From the NCBI GenBank assembly GCA_949987565.1, contig OX465109.1, forward strand, positions 18,768,415 through 18,832,414: 64,000 nt of DNA, read 5' to 3'. The DNA comes from Luidia sarsii. Taxonomy: Eukaryota; Echinodermata; Asteroidea; Paxillosida; Luidiidae. Positions within the stretch are counted from its first letter, which is position 1. The number at the start of each line of letters is the position of its first letter. Under the pieces are notes generated by a model that was given only the letters and a program-made list of their open reading frames with translations, did not search any database and was not told the DNA's origin. A program made the position numbers and the translations under genes. Shown here piece by piece: positions 21,790 through 33,445 of the stretch.

Positions 21790-22380
21790 TAAAACACAAC
21801 ACCTGTAACAAAGGAAAAATAGGTTAGAAAGATACATGTACCGTCATTGAGAAAGAGCAAAACACTCCCCCCCCTAAAAAACCCAAACAAACAAACAAAC
21901 AAACAAGTGTACATCCAGCCGTAACCATGGTAATTGTTGGGGTTTCCTCCCTGCCAGAATGACCACTGCCAAATAGCTCACTCATCTACTGACGTCACTG
22001 GCCTTTTTGGTTTGGCCGGAGAGACGAAAGCCACCCCCGCCCAATGGGACCCCCTCCCCCACCCCCTCAACACCAGCCCACCCGCCTGTCTGCAGCCATT
22101 CTGAATCATTTCAGTCAAGTGCTTGACTCCTTGCCCTTGGCATTGTTACCACGGCAACAAGCAGGACCTGACGTCACACCGCAACCCACCGCCAACCGTG
22201 CCGGCAATTTTTTTTTTATTCTGAAAGGAAAATGATTCCGATCCACTCACTCCATTCTTTATCCGTGGACAAACCTGAGAATAGATTGATGGGAGATTGA
22301 AGGGAGAGTTGATTTACGAATCCTGTACTGGTACATGTCTTTCCACCTAAGTAGTAAAGCTAAAATTTGGTAGACTGATT
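21790..22380. other. No recognisable feature
   Basis: Includes an (AAAC)n run at 21886-21905 and C-rich patches; nothing coding supported. Confidence 0.4.
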
Positions 22381-22389
22381 TTTTTTTAT

Positions 22390-22740
22390 TTTAATGCAAA
22401 ATTGCCCAAAACAATGCTGACAAGCCACTCAAGGTTAAGGGCCAGAGAAAGAAGCAGATAGGGAGGGACTCAGGAAGGCCGGAGATAGGAATTGACTTTT
22501 CTTTTAAAAAGGGCAAGATCGTAAGCTGGTGGAAAACATGAACCAGGAAGTGAATTCCAAAGAAAGGCTGAATGAGGGAAGAAGCTGTTCTGATACCTCT
22601 CCGTTCTACACCTTGGGATAGATAGAGTGCGTGGGTGAGAGGAGGCAAACAGCCTGGTTGCTTGCTTAAAATGTCCTGACTGGGGGACCAAGTCAGCAAG
22701 AGCTGAGGAACACCCAATATCATACTGTTCCAAATAATTA
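22390..22740 (-). mobile_element. 5'-truncated non-LTR retrotransposon 3' end
   Basis: The minus strand encodes PQSGHFKQATRLF, then RTERYQNSFFPHSAFLWNSL, then DLALFKRKVNSYLRPS and a stop, followed by a 3' UTR ending near the A/T run at 22381-22392. Clear sister of the 18.3-kb copy, and longer. Weak coding similarity may continue to about 22840. Confidence 0.78.
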
Positions 22741-22849
22741 TGGTCTGTAGGACATTCTTATTCCTGTCTTGCTTGGAGTAAACAGTGTGTTTCTTATCAA
22801 AGTCAAGTCCTCTTAGTTGTTTGTACTTACTGCAGAAATAGCACCGTCA

Positions 22850-23685
22850 GCATCTTGGGTATATGATGGAGTTGGTGCTTAATAAACACCCATTTTTATA
22901 CGGGACATGCACAGCACAAAGAGAGATATCATTCTAATTTGTAGTGGATTCACCTCATATCAAGCTAATTCCCTGCTTTGTAAGGCTTCTTTCTGGATGA
23001 ATCAGTCATTTACTGTTGAGTCAAAAGGGTTTTTTTGGAGTGCATTTGGGTTGGCACCTAAGGTGGCCCCCTACGTGAAGGACAACCTTAACCTTGACAT
23101 CCTACAACTTGCGGAGTTCCCTTGATTATTCTCTTTCTTCTTAATACTATTACATGCACACGTGCACAGTCGGTCTATGAGCATGTATAGTGTATTTTGT
23201 ACATAGGGGTCCAATTCCGGACACATACATGTACATGTATCTTGTATACTGTATGTACACACAGACGTGTTGTGCTTGCGCATAACTCATTCATTCTCTA
23301 CATGAGCATATATCTAAGCTAACATATGCCATACGTGTTGGTACATAATATACATGTACTTGTACTTCACAGAGGTGCATGTAGCACTTCCCGTTGCCCA
23401 AAGACAAAGCCGGCATTCGTCATCACCACCGCCACCTGTGCTATCCAATAGCTTGATCAATGGTTTCCAACACTTGGGTAGCCTTTCTATAATCCCTTCC
23501 AAACAGTCCAGCCTACATGCATACATGTATCTGGACAAGCCTAATAAATGAGCCTCACACACACAAGAGTAACCAACAAAACAAAAACAACACAAAACAG
23601 ATCCGACCTGGCCTCTGAAAAAAGGAAGTGACGGTGAAAGTCCTAAGGGTTCAGGCAGTTCGTGTTGGTCCCATCCTCCCCCTCT
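22850..23685. other. No gene; scattered ACATGT words
   Basis: ACATGT/TACATG words cluster at 23222-23240 and 23350-23370; otherwise nothing. Confidence 0.4.
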
Positions 23686-23895
23686 CTGCCCTCTTCTCTC
23701 TATCCCTCTCTCTCCCGCTCTCTCTCTCTCTGACGTAATCAAGAGTAAGCCCTGGCCTATACAAGCCGGTGGCTCCCCGAGAGTCTAATTGAAATCAAGG
23801 CAAAGCCATTGATTGCCGTGTGGCAGTGAACTAAGAGGAGAGGGTAGAGAGAGAGAGAGTGAGAGAGAGGAAGAGAGAGAGAGCGAGGGGGTGGG
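23686..23895. repeat. CT run and GA run facing each other
   Basis: A CT-rich run at 23690-23731 and a GA-rich run at 23846-23892 are mutually complementary and about 115 bp apart. Confidence 0.7.
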
Positions 23896-23899
23896 GGAA

Positions 23900-24775
23900 A
23901 ACCAACCTGGCGCACTGTACTCTGCCTATGATGCAGTACACATATGATTAAACCTCATCGACGTCATTCGGGACTGCATGCACGGCTGTATATACGGGAT
24001 TCGAGTCTACCTCTGCTCCAGCCCCCCACTGTTTTGGTTCATGTGCACGCAAAGGCCCTTTACAACTGCCGGATACACGTGCATGTGTGTGTGTGGAATG
24101 ATGTAAGCTAATTGTTTTGACTCTGGGTGGATTTCCTGCCAGTGGATAGCGGTACCGCATCCGTTCCTGATTTCTATCGATGGTATGTGCAGATTCTTTT
24201 CTCATAATTTGACCATCTTTGACGCGAGTTTTTGTCTTTCTGGCCGAGGTGATGCTCTTTAGGGTTGTTAATGAGATGCGGCCCGCTCATATTTGCTCAA
24301 CCAACATTTGCCTGCGATTACACACCGGTTGAAAACAACGTGTCAAAGTTGTCGTTCACATTGGTCACTGAGCTGTAGTGTTTTCTGGAGAAAGGTTTCA
24401 CTGAGGAACAGAAGTAAACTGTCAGACTTCAGGACAAATGCTGATGGCGATTATTTTAAAGGGTTCATTTAGTTTGGTGTATAATGTGTTGTGCACAAGA
24501 CAAACTTCACCTACGTTTTGCGTGTGTGCGCGGTGGCCAATAATACATGTAAGGCCCAATGTAATCACTTCAATTCAGCATTTACATGTTGCAAGGGTAA
24601 AGTGAATATCATTCACTACCATCCCCTTGCCTGTTGATTATCAGATTGTAATGACAATAGCATCCCTCACCGTTAACGGGTTGTTGGGAGAAGGCTTACT
24701 GTAACCTGAACACTTTGGTTGTTTATATCTGTTGTGGTATTTCGAAGATTAAGACAGAAAGTTGGTAATGGAGTG
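23900..24775. other. No recognisable feature
   Basis: Nothing beyond isolated GT-rich words. Confidence 0.4.
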
Positions 24776-24779
24776 ACAT

Positions 24780-25210
24780 TTTTGTAGGGGGTTTGGTTTG
24801 CGGTGACACCATGTAGCACTTGTCTTTCAAGAAGGAGTGTGGCTCTGAAAAGAGCTGGTAACTCAATGTTTCAGGTAGTGTGTACATGTACTTGTCGTCA
24901 GGAGACGTGGTTGATAATAAAAATGAAAAGACAGCCATAACAAAATTTGTCTAAAAATCTTTAGAGGGTTTGGACTAGATAGTTGCAATAAATCCATTTG
25001 AAAGATCGATGGATGGAATGTGGTTGATAAGTGGAAGGTTTGCAGTGACACCATGAAGCACTTCTCTTTGAAGAAGGAGTGTGGCTCTGAAAAGAGCCGG
25101 TAACTCAGCGTTTCAGGCAGTGTGTACCGGTACTCTGCCTGTTGCCGGGAGACGTGATTGATAATCAAAATGAAAAGACAGCCATAACAAAATTTGTCTA
25201 AAATATTTAG
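24780..25210 (+). mobile_element. Family G, two tandem copies (about 250-bp offset)
   Basis: Both copies carry 'gtgacaccatg', 'gaaggagtgtggctctgaaa', 'ggtaactca' and 'acagccataacaaaatttgt'. The second copy is shifted by about 250 bp. No coding potential. Confidence 0.8.
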
Positions 25211-25430
25211 AGGGTGTGATGTTTCGATCCTAGAAGGACCGTTCTCAATGACAAGGACACAAACAGATAGAAAGAGGGAGAGACAATAGGACAGGGATGA
25301 CACATATGAACAAAGAGGAAAGTTGGTAAACAGACTAGAGACTAGGATGATATTAAAAGGGAAGTGAAGTGAGTGAGGAAAGGATTAGAAGGGGAAAGCT
25401 CAAAGAGACAAGTGAAGGAATTGATCGTAC
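25205..25430 (+). mobile_element. Family A, one arm plus interior
   Basis: 'gatgtttcgatcctagaagg' is followed by 'caaggacacaaacagatag' and then 'aagttggtaaacagactaga', the interior segment that is amplified as the 60-bp minisatellite at 29.5 and 51.8 kb. Confidence 0.7.
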
Positions 25431-25451
25431 GGTTTATTAAAATAAATCCCT

Positions 25452-25970
25452 AACCCTGCTGACTCCAACAGAAGCCAACAAATTTTGAGGCCTGTTGTCC
25501 TCTGTTGGGTTCAGCAGTGTACAGTACTAAAAAAAACTGTGTTGAGGATTGTTGGGGTCAGCATGGTTGTCTGGTCTGGTGTTGATGCTATGGGGCATGG
25601 GCAGCCACACAATGAAGATAGTCAAACAAATCTATAGAAAAGCCCAAAAACAAAGGACCTAAAGGAAAAGACCCCAAAGAAAAGGCCCAAGAGAAAAGGC
25701 TCAATAGAAAAGGCACAAAAGAAAAGTCCCAAAAGAGAAGGCCTAACAATTGTCTGTTAATTGAGTGTTAGTCTTTGTTGGGATCAACACTGTACAAAAC
25801 AGTTGGATTTTGTTGGGGCTGGCATTGTATGCAAAGCTACTGCAATATTACTATCATTGCAGGACCCTGCTGAACCCAACAGTATCAACTGTTGGGTACT
25901 GTTGGGATCAGCAGGCTTCACACTCTCATGCTTGTTGGATACTGAATGGGATCAGCAGGATAGAGTTAGG
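25452..25970. repeat. CTGCTGAACCCAACAG foldbacks and an AAAAGGCCC run
   Basis: At 25864-25915 'cctgctgaacccaacagt' faces 'actgttgggatcagcagg'. A second pair spans 25455-25520, and another half lies at 25940-25960. Between them, 25635-25745 is an imperfect repeat of 'gaaaaggcccaa'. Confidence 0.65.
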
Positions 25971-25974
25971 CTAA

Positions 25975-26530
25975 CAGTGAGGGGGGTAGTTTTTTTTAAT
26001 GAAATGGTGATAATATTACAGTGGGAAGTTCAGAGTCTATCCTTCAATAAGTAAAAAATAAGTTTCCAAATCCGTACTGCTTTTCACACCCAATTAATTT
26101 CAACTGATTTAAAAAGATTTGTCGATGCTTTTCCCCTAAGTCTTGTGATTCATCATCTACCAACAACACTAGCTGTGACCACGGATGTTACTTTGCATGT
26201 CTGAGAGTGTAATTCAAGAGGGTTGGGCATGAGTCTACTGCCTTGTGAAGACCTACATGTAGGTCATAGGGAAATTGTAAAAGTGTATAGGTCTCCCCAT
26301 GGTTTTCACGAAACTGGTATTTAGAAATAACTAAAAAAACAGGAAATTTGTGATGGGTAATTGAAGTGCTTCAACATAATGTACAGTCCGAATTTCTACC
26401 AAGGAAAATGAATGTGGTTGAAATGGGAACATTTTTTAAACATCGTTTCTCGCACAGTTGTACAGTGCACAAAACTGCACATGAACAAAGCAATGTCTCC
26501 ACAAGGATACAACAATCGGCATGCCTGTCC
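25975..26530. other. No recognisable feature
   Basis: Nothing supported. Confidence 0.4.
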
Positions 26531-26537
26531 ATATTTG

Positions 26538-26620
26538 ATGTACATGTACAGGTACATGTACAGGTACATGTACATGTACATGTACATGTACATGTACCTG
26601 TACATGTACGTGTACGTACA
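26538..26620. repeat. ACATGT/ACAGGT array
   Basis: About 13 self-complementary TACATG or TACAGG/TACCTG units. Confidence 0.9.
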
Positions 26621-26624
26621 GTTG

Positions 26625-27140
26625 TAGTAATACTCTGCTAGGTGCTTTGTCAGACTGTGCAGCAAATTTGTGTTGCCACCATGTACATGTGTAAGTCAAC
26701 TTTTTTGAGAAGCTGCATGACTCTGTACAGAGCCGCCACAGAAACATTCAACTCTGATATTTCCCACATAATTACATGTCCTTTAATATTTGAGAACACT
26801 GTGTATCATCTTGGCTGTGACCATGCCATTTTACAGATACAATAGCCCTACGGTACAAACCATTGTGGTCAGAGTTCCCACAATCAGCAATCAAAATCAA
26901 TAGTATAGTCACTATAGTGTACATTTATGAACCAGAAAAATTGGTGCACTATTGAATGCCGGTCCTGTGACCTTGTGAGCTGTCAATATCTGGTTCGCCA
27001 TTTCATTCTGTGCAAAATCGCTCACAATGTGTCTACTTGTTACTGGCAAGGCGTATTCGGTCACGTCCATACCAAATGATTATCAAATCTTCAAACAAAC
27101 ACGGGAAAGGAAAACAGACCTGAGGCATTGAAACAATTTC
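26625..27140. other. No recognisable feature
   Basis: Nothing supported. Confidence 0.4.
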
Positions 27141-27159
27141 TGGAGATATCCAAGAAAGT

Positions 27160-27310
27160 TTTGACTTGAACATTGGACATCATGTACCTGTGCTAGTGTG
27201 CTCTGACCACTGTGCTATGCAGCCCTTTGGCGGGGGTCTCCCCAAAGCAGTCAAACATCTCTTTGCTGGGATGGGGTAGGGAGGGGTAGGCGCCAGTCAG
27301 AAGCAGTTAA
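27160..27310 (-). mobile_element. Degenerate tRNA-like family C element
   Basis: Diverged 'gaccactgtgctatgcagcc' plus a tail 'ggcgccagtcagaagcagtt' like the copies at 4.6 and 43.4 kb. Confidence 0.45.
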
Positions 27311-27529
27311 CCATTCTCCAGGGATCTCAAGTCCGGCACTCACAAGGAAAGCAGATCGTGTTCCATACAGCAATTCCTTCTTGTACTTTCCCCCCCTCCC
27401 CCTCCCCCCCCAAGACCCGGTGTTTGGATGCCGCCCGCCTCCCTCCCTCCCGTCTCCCTCCCTCCCGTCTAACATTTACGAGAAATGGCACGATCCATTG
27501 CCAATAACGTCTTCAAAATGTGTTCAGGG

Positions 27530-27690
27530 CCCGATGTGTTGGTCCTAGGAGGACATTTTCTCAAGGCAGGATGTCCCTGCATGCACATGTACCTTTGAGA
27601 AAAAATCCTGCTCGAATTGAAACGTCGGGTCATCTGCATCCTCAAGATTTTGCATTATTTTGCAGACATTGTTTGCATTTTGGTCAGTAA
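27530..27690. mobile_element. Diverged family A foldback
   Basis: 'gtcctaggaggacattttct' faces 'ctttgagaaaaaatcctgct', with an outer 'tttgcattttggtcagtaag' arm. Confidence 0.6.
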
Positions 27691-27694
27691 GCAT

Positions 27695-28300
27695 TTTTGG
27701 GCAACTTTTATTTTTTTGCATATCATGGTGTCATTGACATGACTGAAAGATCAATTTTCACCCACAGTGAAAATGATGAGAAGCCCACCCTAGCAAAAAA
27801 AAAACCCCACAAAAACCCAACAACAAATACGTCTTTTCAGATAATTTGATTATAAAAACCTGAAGCAAAATCCTAACAATGCTTAATGCGAGACCGGAAA
27901 AAAATTGTACATGACATGAAAATGGCTTCTGTTCTGTGGGCATACCGTAGCAAGCTGGGAATTTATTTCATTAAACCAAGCCCGATGTGGTGAGTGCCCT
28001 CGTCGACTGTTTTCTCAGGACTTCCACTGCAGAATTATTTCCTCAGAGCCTCTGCTTTGATAACCTTTCAGAGGTTGCCGAGAAAGAAATATCAGGGGCT
28101 TTGATTACAAAACCTGGCAACTGCTTCAATGTATCGAATCACTGTGTAGAAGAAAACAAAATAATGTCCCCTCAAAAAGGCGGCGCCGAATTTCTGACTT
28201 TCAAACACGTAGAGAGTCTGCCATTTGACAAATGAACAGGAAGGCTTTGATGTGATCGAATAGGGATCTGTCCGTGATATTCCGGTGTGTGTAATTAGGA
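27695..28300. other. No recognisable feature
   Basis: Nothing supported. Confidence 0.4.
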
Positions 28301-28304
28301 CTGT

Positions 28305-28450
28305 ATGCTCAGTGCATTGCTCAATGGAATGCTGACAAAGGATGCAGGCTGCTCAGGTGAGATATGCACCTATAGATGAGTCCTGCTTTCTAGCGAAGAT
28401 GTGTAAATCGCTTGACCACTGATCCATGTGATGCGGATTCAAATCTGTAT
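28305..28450 (-). mobile_element. tRNA-like family B fragment
   Basis: 'gctttctagcgaagatgtgt' with 'cgcttgaccactgatcc' is the inverse of the A-box half; the B box is decayed. Confidence 0.5.
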
Positions 28451-28635
28451 TTCGGCAGGCACAGCGTTCGTCTTTGAACAAATTGGGCTAGGATTGAAAC
28501 GATAGGCCATCCAATTTCTAACACTTGTATATGTACGGTAATTCAAGTGAGAAGTACAATTTTGCCAATATTGTTGTATCTCTACAAGTTGCTGATAGAT
28601 ATGAATGTGATATGGTTTTTGCATTGGTGAGAATG

Positions 28636-28855
28636 TGATTCATTGAGGGTTTGCCGTAATTCAAATATTGATAATTGCATGCATGGGTTCCAATCCACCA
28701 CGCAGCCTTGACCAACTCGGTGGTCAGGTGGCTATGACATCTGCTGTAGAATGCAGGAGTCGCAGGTTCGAATCCCTCCGGAGCTGGCTGAATTTCTTCT
28801 CAAGCATGCTGTCGGCCAAAGCATACACTTTCAAAGTTCTACAATTGTGCTAGTT
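28636..28855 (+). mobile_element. tRNA-like family B element
   Basis: Has the left-end motif 'cattgagggtttgcc', A box 'tggtcaggtgg' and a perfect B box 'ggttcgaatcc' (28766-28776); the tail 'gtcggccaaagcatacac' is diverged. Confidence 0.75.
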
Positions 28856-28859
28856 ACGG

Positions 28860-29535
28860 CAAATCCTCATGACAGTGAAACTGGTTGATCCTTTGTGAGG
28901 GGAGGAGGAAATTAAGTGAAGTTTCCTCACGTTTTTGTTTCTTCTATTGGCCCCATGCACACAGTTTATCTCGGCCCTAATTCGCTCGTGTGTTTGTGTA
29001 GATTCACAGTTAACAAGACCGTCCCGTGCAACGCCGTAATCGATTCCACAGTGCGTCAACCACACTTTATCATCATGCCTTTCATGTCTCAGTCGGAACC
29101 CGCAGCGCAATTAAACAAAAACCTAAGACTTTGCCCATCCCGACCTCCTTGGCAATGCCTGTGTACACAAGTACCCCCCCCCCCTCCCGTGCGTGATGAG
29201 AAATGGCTGTGCACGTTCATTAAAATTGATCAAATTACATGTGCGAGAGCCGACAGTGGACCTTTTCCGTCGCACACACACGCCGTGCACGTTTGACGTC
29301 ATATATTTCTGTTGCCAGCCAGATATGGCTCTACACGTACATGTACATGTATCTCGTGTTGGGATCAACTCTGCATCTAATGAAATGGGGGAAGGCAGGA
29401 GGCAAGGGAAAAAGTGTGCAAACTGTATCTTTAAACAGGTCCCCATATACTCATGCATGAGTGCGAACCATTACTTGTCGATCCTCTTTCTTAAGATTCC
29501 AAATGAAATATCATTGATGCAGATACACCACGTCC
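28860..29535. other. No recognisable feature
   Basis: A poly-C run at 29176-29185 and an ACATGT cluster near 29335; nothing coding supported. Confidence 0.4.
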
Positions 29536-29540
29536 ATGGA

Positions 29541-30245
29541 TCACCCTAGTCTGTCTACCAGCTTTCCTCCCTTCCCTACTCCCTGCCCTTCCCTGTGATC
29601 TCACCCTAGTCTGTCTACCAACTTTCCTCCCTTCCCTACTCCCTGCCCTTCCCTCTGATCTCACCCTAGCCTGTCTACCAGCTTTCCTCCCTTCCCTACT
29701 CCCTGCCCTTCCCTCTGATCTCACCCTAGTCTGTCTACGAGCTTTCCTCCCTTCCCTACTCCCTGCCCTTCCCTCTGATCTCACCCTAGTCTGTCTACCA
29801 GCTTTCCTCCCTTCCCTAGTCCCTGTCCTTCCCTTTGATCTCACCCTAGTCTGTCTACCAGCTTTCATCCCTTCCCTACTCCATGCCCTTCCCTCTGATC
29901 TCACCCTAGTCTGTCTATCAGCTTTCCTCCCTTCCCTACTCCCTGCCCTTCCCTCTGATCTCACCCTAGTCTGTCTACAAGCTTTCATCCCTTCCCTACT
30001 CCCTGCCCTTCCCTTCGATCTCACCCTAGTCTGTCTACCAGCTTTCCTCCCTTCCCTACTCCCAGCCCTTCCCTTTGATCTCACCCTAGTCTGTCTACCA
30101 GCTTTCTTTCTCTAATCCTTTCCCTTCCCCCTGACATTTCCTTTGACCTCGCCCTAGTCTGTCTACCAGATTTTCTCCTTAAGCCCTTCCCTACTCCCTG
30201 CCCTTCCCTTTGATCCCTTCCTGGTCTGTGTACCAGCTTTCCTCA
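29541..30245 (-). repeat. 60-bp minisatellite, about 11 copies (reverse orientation)
   Basis: Regular 60-bp units carrying 'accctagtctgtctaccagc' and 'cttccctactccctgccctt', decaying after 30100. Reverse complement of the array at 51.8 kb. The minus-strand frame (repeated GRAGSREGRKAGRQTRVRSE) is a 60 = 3 x 20 artefact. Confidence 0.93.
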
Positions 30246-30249
30246 TTTG

Positions 30250-30950
30250 CCCTTTTTCTGTCATCCGATCCTATTGCCTCTCTCCCTTCATATCTGTTTG
30301 TGTCCTTGTAATTCTGCCTTTTGCATTTAGGTAATTTTACTCAGTAAGCAGCATTCATTTTGATATATTACTCTGAAACAAATTTCCAATTAGTATCACC
30401 TTCATGACCTCGATGAAAATTGAAGTCTTTTCTGGCAACATGTCATTGTCCCCGTGTTTACAGTATTTGCGTTTGTCTTGATTTGCTCATTAGAAAAAAA
30501 ATGAAACCTTTGTAGATAATGATCGCTGATTCAATTTTGAAATGTTTGTTTTTAATTACTGTAATTTCTTTGCCTCTAGGCCAGTCCCTGTGTATAAAAA
30601 TTGGAAGAAACAAAAGTACGCAGCTTTTCATTGGGCTCGGGCTGTCAGATAAATTCAGAAACAATATGCCTAAGTGGCTTCCATGCGTGTGACTTTCACG
30701 CGGCCATGCAGACTACATGATGGCAATTTGAGTCTGAGCATAGTGGCTGTGATTTGTTTGATCTATGTGGGGCATGAGGGGATGGGTTGTGGGTGAGGGA
30801 GGGGAGGGAGATGAGGCTTGGGGGATGGTTTAGGGGAGTTGTCATCTCATTAACTTAGCCCCAACCACCTCCAGCCGATCATGAGGTTTTGCTTTGTTTT
30901 TGGCCGGTTTAGTTGCCATGTTTTTGCCGGTTAATGTGTTTTGATAATGA
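30250..30950. other. No recognisable feature
   Basis: A G-rich patch at 30765-30835; otherwise AT-rich. Confidence 0.4.
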
Positions 30951-30957
30951 TGAAGTG

Positions 30958-31142
30958 ATATATACAAAAATGTTGCAAACTGCTTATTGACTAAAATTAC
31001 CAAAATGCAAATTTAGTGGGCCTGACGTTTCGATCCTAGCAGGACCTTTCTCAAAGGCAGAGTGACAAGGACAAGACAGATACATGTATAGGTACATGAA
31101 GGAGGGGGGAAGAGAGTGAATAGGACACGGACGAGAAACAAA
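30958..31142 (+). mobile_element. Family A, left arm plus interior
   Basis: 'acaaaaatgttgcaaactgc', then 'cctgacgtttcgatcctagc' and 'gacctttctcaaaggcagag', then interior 'gacaaggacaagacagatac'. The right arm is missing. Confidence 0.85.
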
Positions 31143-31144
31143 GG

Positions 31145-31405
31145 ACAATAATAATAATAACAGGCATTTATAGGGCACCGGTATCTGACTCAAGAGATGC
31201 TCATGGCGCAGTACAAAAAAAACAGTAAAGAAAAACAAAAATTATTATGAACAATTATAACTATTAACAAAGAGGTCGCGTTTAAGGGCTATTTTGAACT
31301 CAGATATTGAATTAATGGAACGAATATTGAGCGGCAGTGAATTCCAGAGATGGGGACTGGCATTAGAAAAAGATCGATCACCCCGTGAATTGTGAACCTG
31401 AGGGA
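31145..31405 (+). mobile_element. Dispersed repeat of unknown class
   Basis: Starts with (AAT)n and 'ggcatttatagggcacc', has 'gctcatggcgcagtac', and continues to 'gcggcagtgaattccagag'. Similar 'catttatagggc... ctcatggcgc' repeats occur in other marine invertebrate genomes. Directly follows family A. Confidence 0.4.
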
Positions 31406-31414
31406 CAGAAAGCA

Positions 31415-31625
31415 ATTCAATGAGGTTTTGCCCTTGCTCGACACTGAATGCTCAGTGCTTTGCCCGATGCCTGATAAAAAAAAATTCTTGGGCGGGATTC
31501 GAACCCGCGACTCCCACTTTCTAGTGCAGACGTCTTAACCACTTGACCACCGAGCTGGTTGAGGTTGTGTGGTGGATTCGAATATTGTATAGTGGTTAGT
31601 ACCGCATTCCATCGCAGATTCATCA
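31415..31625 (-). mobile_element. tRNA-like family B element
   Basis: Intact boxes in reverse (TGGTCAAGTGG, GGTTCGAATCC), the tail word 'ctcagtgctttgcccgatgc', and the terminal 'tcaatgaggttttgccc'. Confidence 0.82.
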
Positions 31626-31667
31626 TGATGTGTTTTGGCCGATTTTAGTTGCTGTGTCTTGGCTAAC

Positions 31668-31760
31668 AAATGTTGAGGACCTGACTTTTTACACTTTCTC
31701 GAAGGCAGCCCGCCTTCGAAAAAAGGTGCCGCTAGGATGTAAACTCGTGGGGGTGGGAGT
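31668..31760. mobile_element. Diverged family A hairpin
   Basis: 'ctttctcgaaggcagcc' faces 'cgccttcgaaaaaagg', followed by 'gccgctaggatgtaaac'. Confidence 0.5.
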
Positions 31761-31779
31761 GTGCACTTCAATGCTTGGC

Positions 31780-32850
31780 CTTGATGTCTTTCATCGATTG
31801 TCAACAAAATCAAATTTCCGGGTGGCCATCAGGTTCTTCTGGTGGCCAAGAAACTAAAAAAAAAAATGAACAAGAGTTTTTAGTTCTGTGTGTTTTGGTC
31901 ATTTACCTCTTGGTTGCAGCTGGTTTCAAATGCCATAATATTGAGTTGCTTCTTGCTTCAAGGTCATGCACTTAAAATGTGACCCGCTCTGTGAAAAAGG
32001 GATGCTATTGGGCACTGTGCTATAACACGTAAAGGGCTATGTGGAGAGGGTTAAAAAAATCACTGTTTTGGGAGTTTATTGGCTTCTATCATAAAAAATC
32101 CTGTACTTTTATGAAATGTTCAGAAAGATAACTTCAAAGGAACATAACTGTTGCTAGGGGCATTCAAGAGAGTTTCTTTGTAGTAAATTTCTCTTTCCAC
32201 TCGTTACATGCATGTTTAAAGGGCTGTACGTGTATCTCTGAAAGCCCTTTCGTAAAAATTATACATAATGAATATGCAAATATCGGTATATCTCCACTCC
32301 AGAATGCAAAATGCCATGGGGTTCAAACCTACACCAAATTAAAGCTTATAATGTAACCAATTCAGCTATTAAATGTTTAAATTTTGGCACAATTTTGGCA
32401 CACATTTGTGGAGCCAGTCACAAATATTGGTTCCCCTCCAAAAATAAAAACCAAAACAAATTAAACAATTGCCTCCCCATGTTGAATCAATACCACATTT
32501 TCGTATCTGAATACTTTTTTTTAGTGAGCAGGGCAGCTTAGTTAGCTTGTTCATTGTATCATTCATCCGACCCATGCGTCTGATCGGTCGTCCGCACGAG
32601 ATATTAAACTTGATCTGCCTCATGACTGTGGACTGAGGCTTTCATTTGCGTTGACACCAATCTGATTAGCATCTCATTTCATTTCAATGCAGTTTTCATT
32701 ATCAAATTATTGAGAAAGGAAAATGCTTTGTATTGTGGTGAGGGCTTGCTGTACACAGTGCTCAGCCCAAGCTGAGGTACTTTCCTTCACGGATGATGCT
32801 GTTCAATTTAGATAAGAGTTAAGGCTTTGCATGGTGGGTGACACAATATA
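31780..32850. other. No recognisable feature (1.1 kb)
   Basis: AT-rich; a weak B-box-like 'ggggttcaaacctacacc' at 32319 has no matching A box. Confidence 0.4.
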
Positions 32851-32854
32851 GGAA

Positions 32855-33030
32855 GGCTTGCGGTGACACCTTGTACAGTATAAGGTCTCTTTAAGATGGG
32901 TATGGCTCTGAAAAGAGTGATAACTCGACGTTCCAGCCAGTATGCTCTGTCCGTCTCCTGATAACAGCCAGAGCATACTGGCCAGAACATCGAGTTATCA
33001 CTCGGGTTCTTTTCAGAACCGTACCTCTTC
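32855..33030. mobile_element. Family G foldback, left portion
   Basis: Forward 'ggtgacacct', 'atggctctgaaaagagtgat' and 'aactcgacgttccagccagt' face inverted 'actggccagaacatcgagtt' and 'tcttttcagaaccgtacc'. The forward arm carries an uninterrupted 'ctctttaagatgggtatgg', the empty-site equivalent of the TTAA where MITE E inserted at 33031. Confidence 0.8.
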
Positions 33031-33034
33031 TTAA

Positions 33035-33394
33035 AGGCCCAATACAACATTGGGAAGATCGGAAAACATCGATGTCCACAGATTTCCTTCTCATTTACAC
33101 AGTTTGTAGATGGTCATGATAGAATCCTCATGTTGAAATCTTACGGTCTGGAATGCTGTACTTTTCGAGAAATCTTCACCCAAACATCGACAAATAGTTT
33201 ATTACTTGAGAGTGATAAACTATTTCCTACACTACAGAATGGTGTGTGACAGTGACAGTTTCTTGCATTTTTTATAGTTTCTCAGATTACCATTTGAGCT
33301 AAATCCTTCGCAGGATTGCTTTTGTGGAATGTTTAATGGTTTAACACACAATCTGTGGCAATCTTTTTACCTTTGCCAATGTTGTATGGGGCCT
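33035..33394 (+). mobile_element. MITE E (360 bp) inserted in family G at TTAA
   Basis: Starts AGGCCCAATACAACATTGG and ends 'ccaatgttgtatggggcct'. TTAA flanks both sides (33031-33034, 33395-33398). Family G resumes at 33399 with 'agatatcttacacatggtgt'. AT-rich and non-coding, with an internal 'aatagtttattacttgagag' hairpin-like region. Other copies at 19.7, 33.7 and 56.5 kb. Confidence 0.9.
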
Positions 33395-33398
33395 TTAA

Positions 33399-33445
33399 AG
33401 ATATCTTACACATGGTGTCACCACAAATCATCCTTTATTGTTGTT
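33399..33445 (-). mobile_element. Family G, portion after the MITE E insertion
   Basis: 'catggtgtcaccacaaatca' is the reverse of the family G start. Confidence 0.75.

Noticed and set aside
29491..30084. 197-codon Arg/Gly-rich frame, also mirrored at 51921-52244
   Set aside because: Translation of a 60-bp minisatellite; the same peptide at two unrelated array sites is explained by the repeat.
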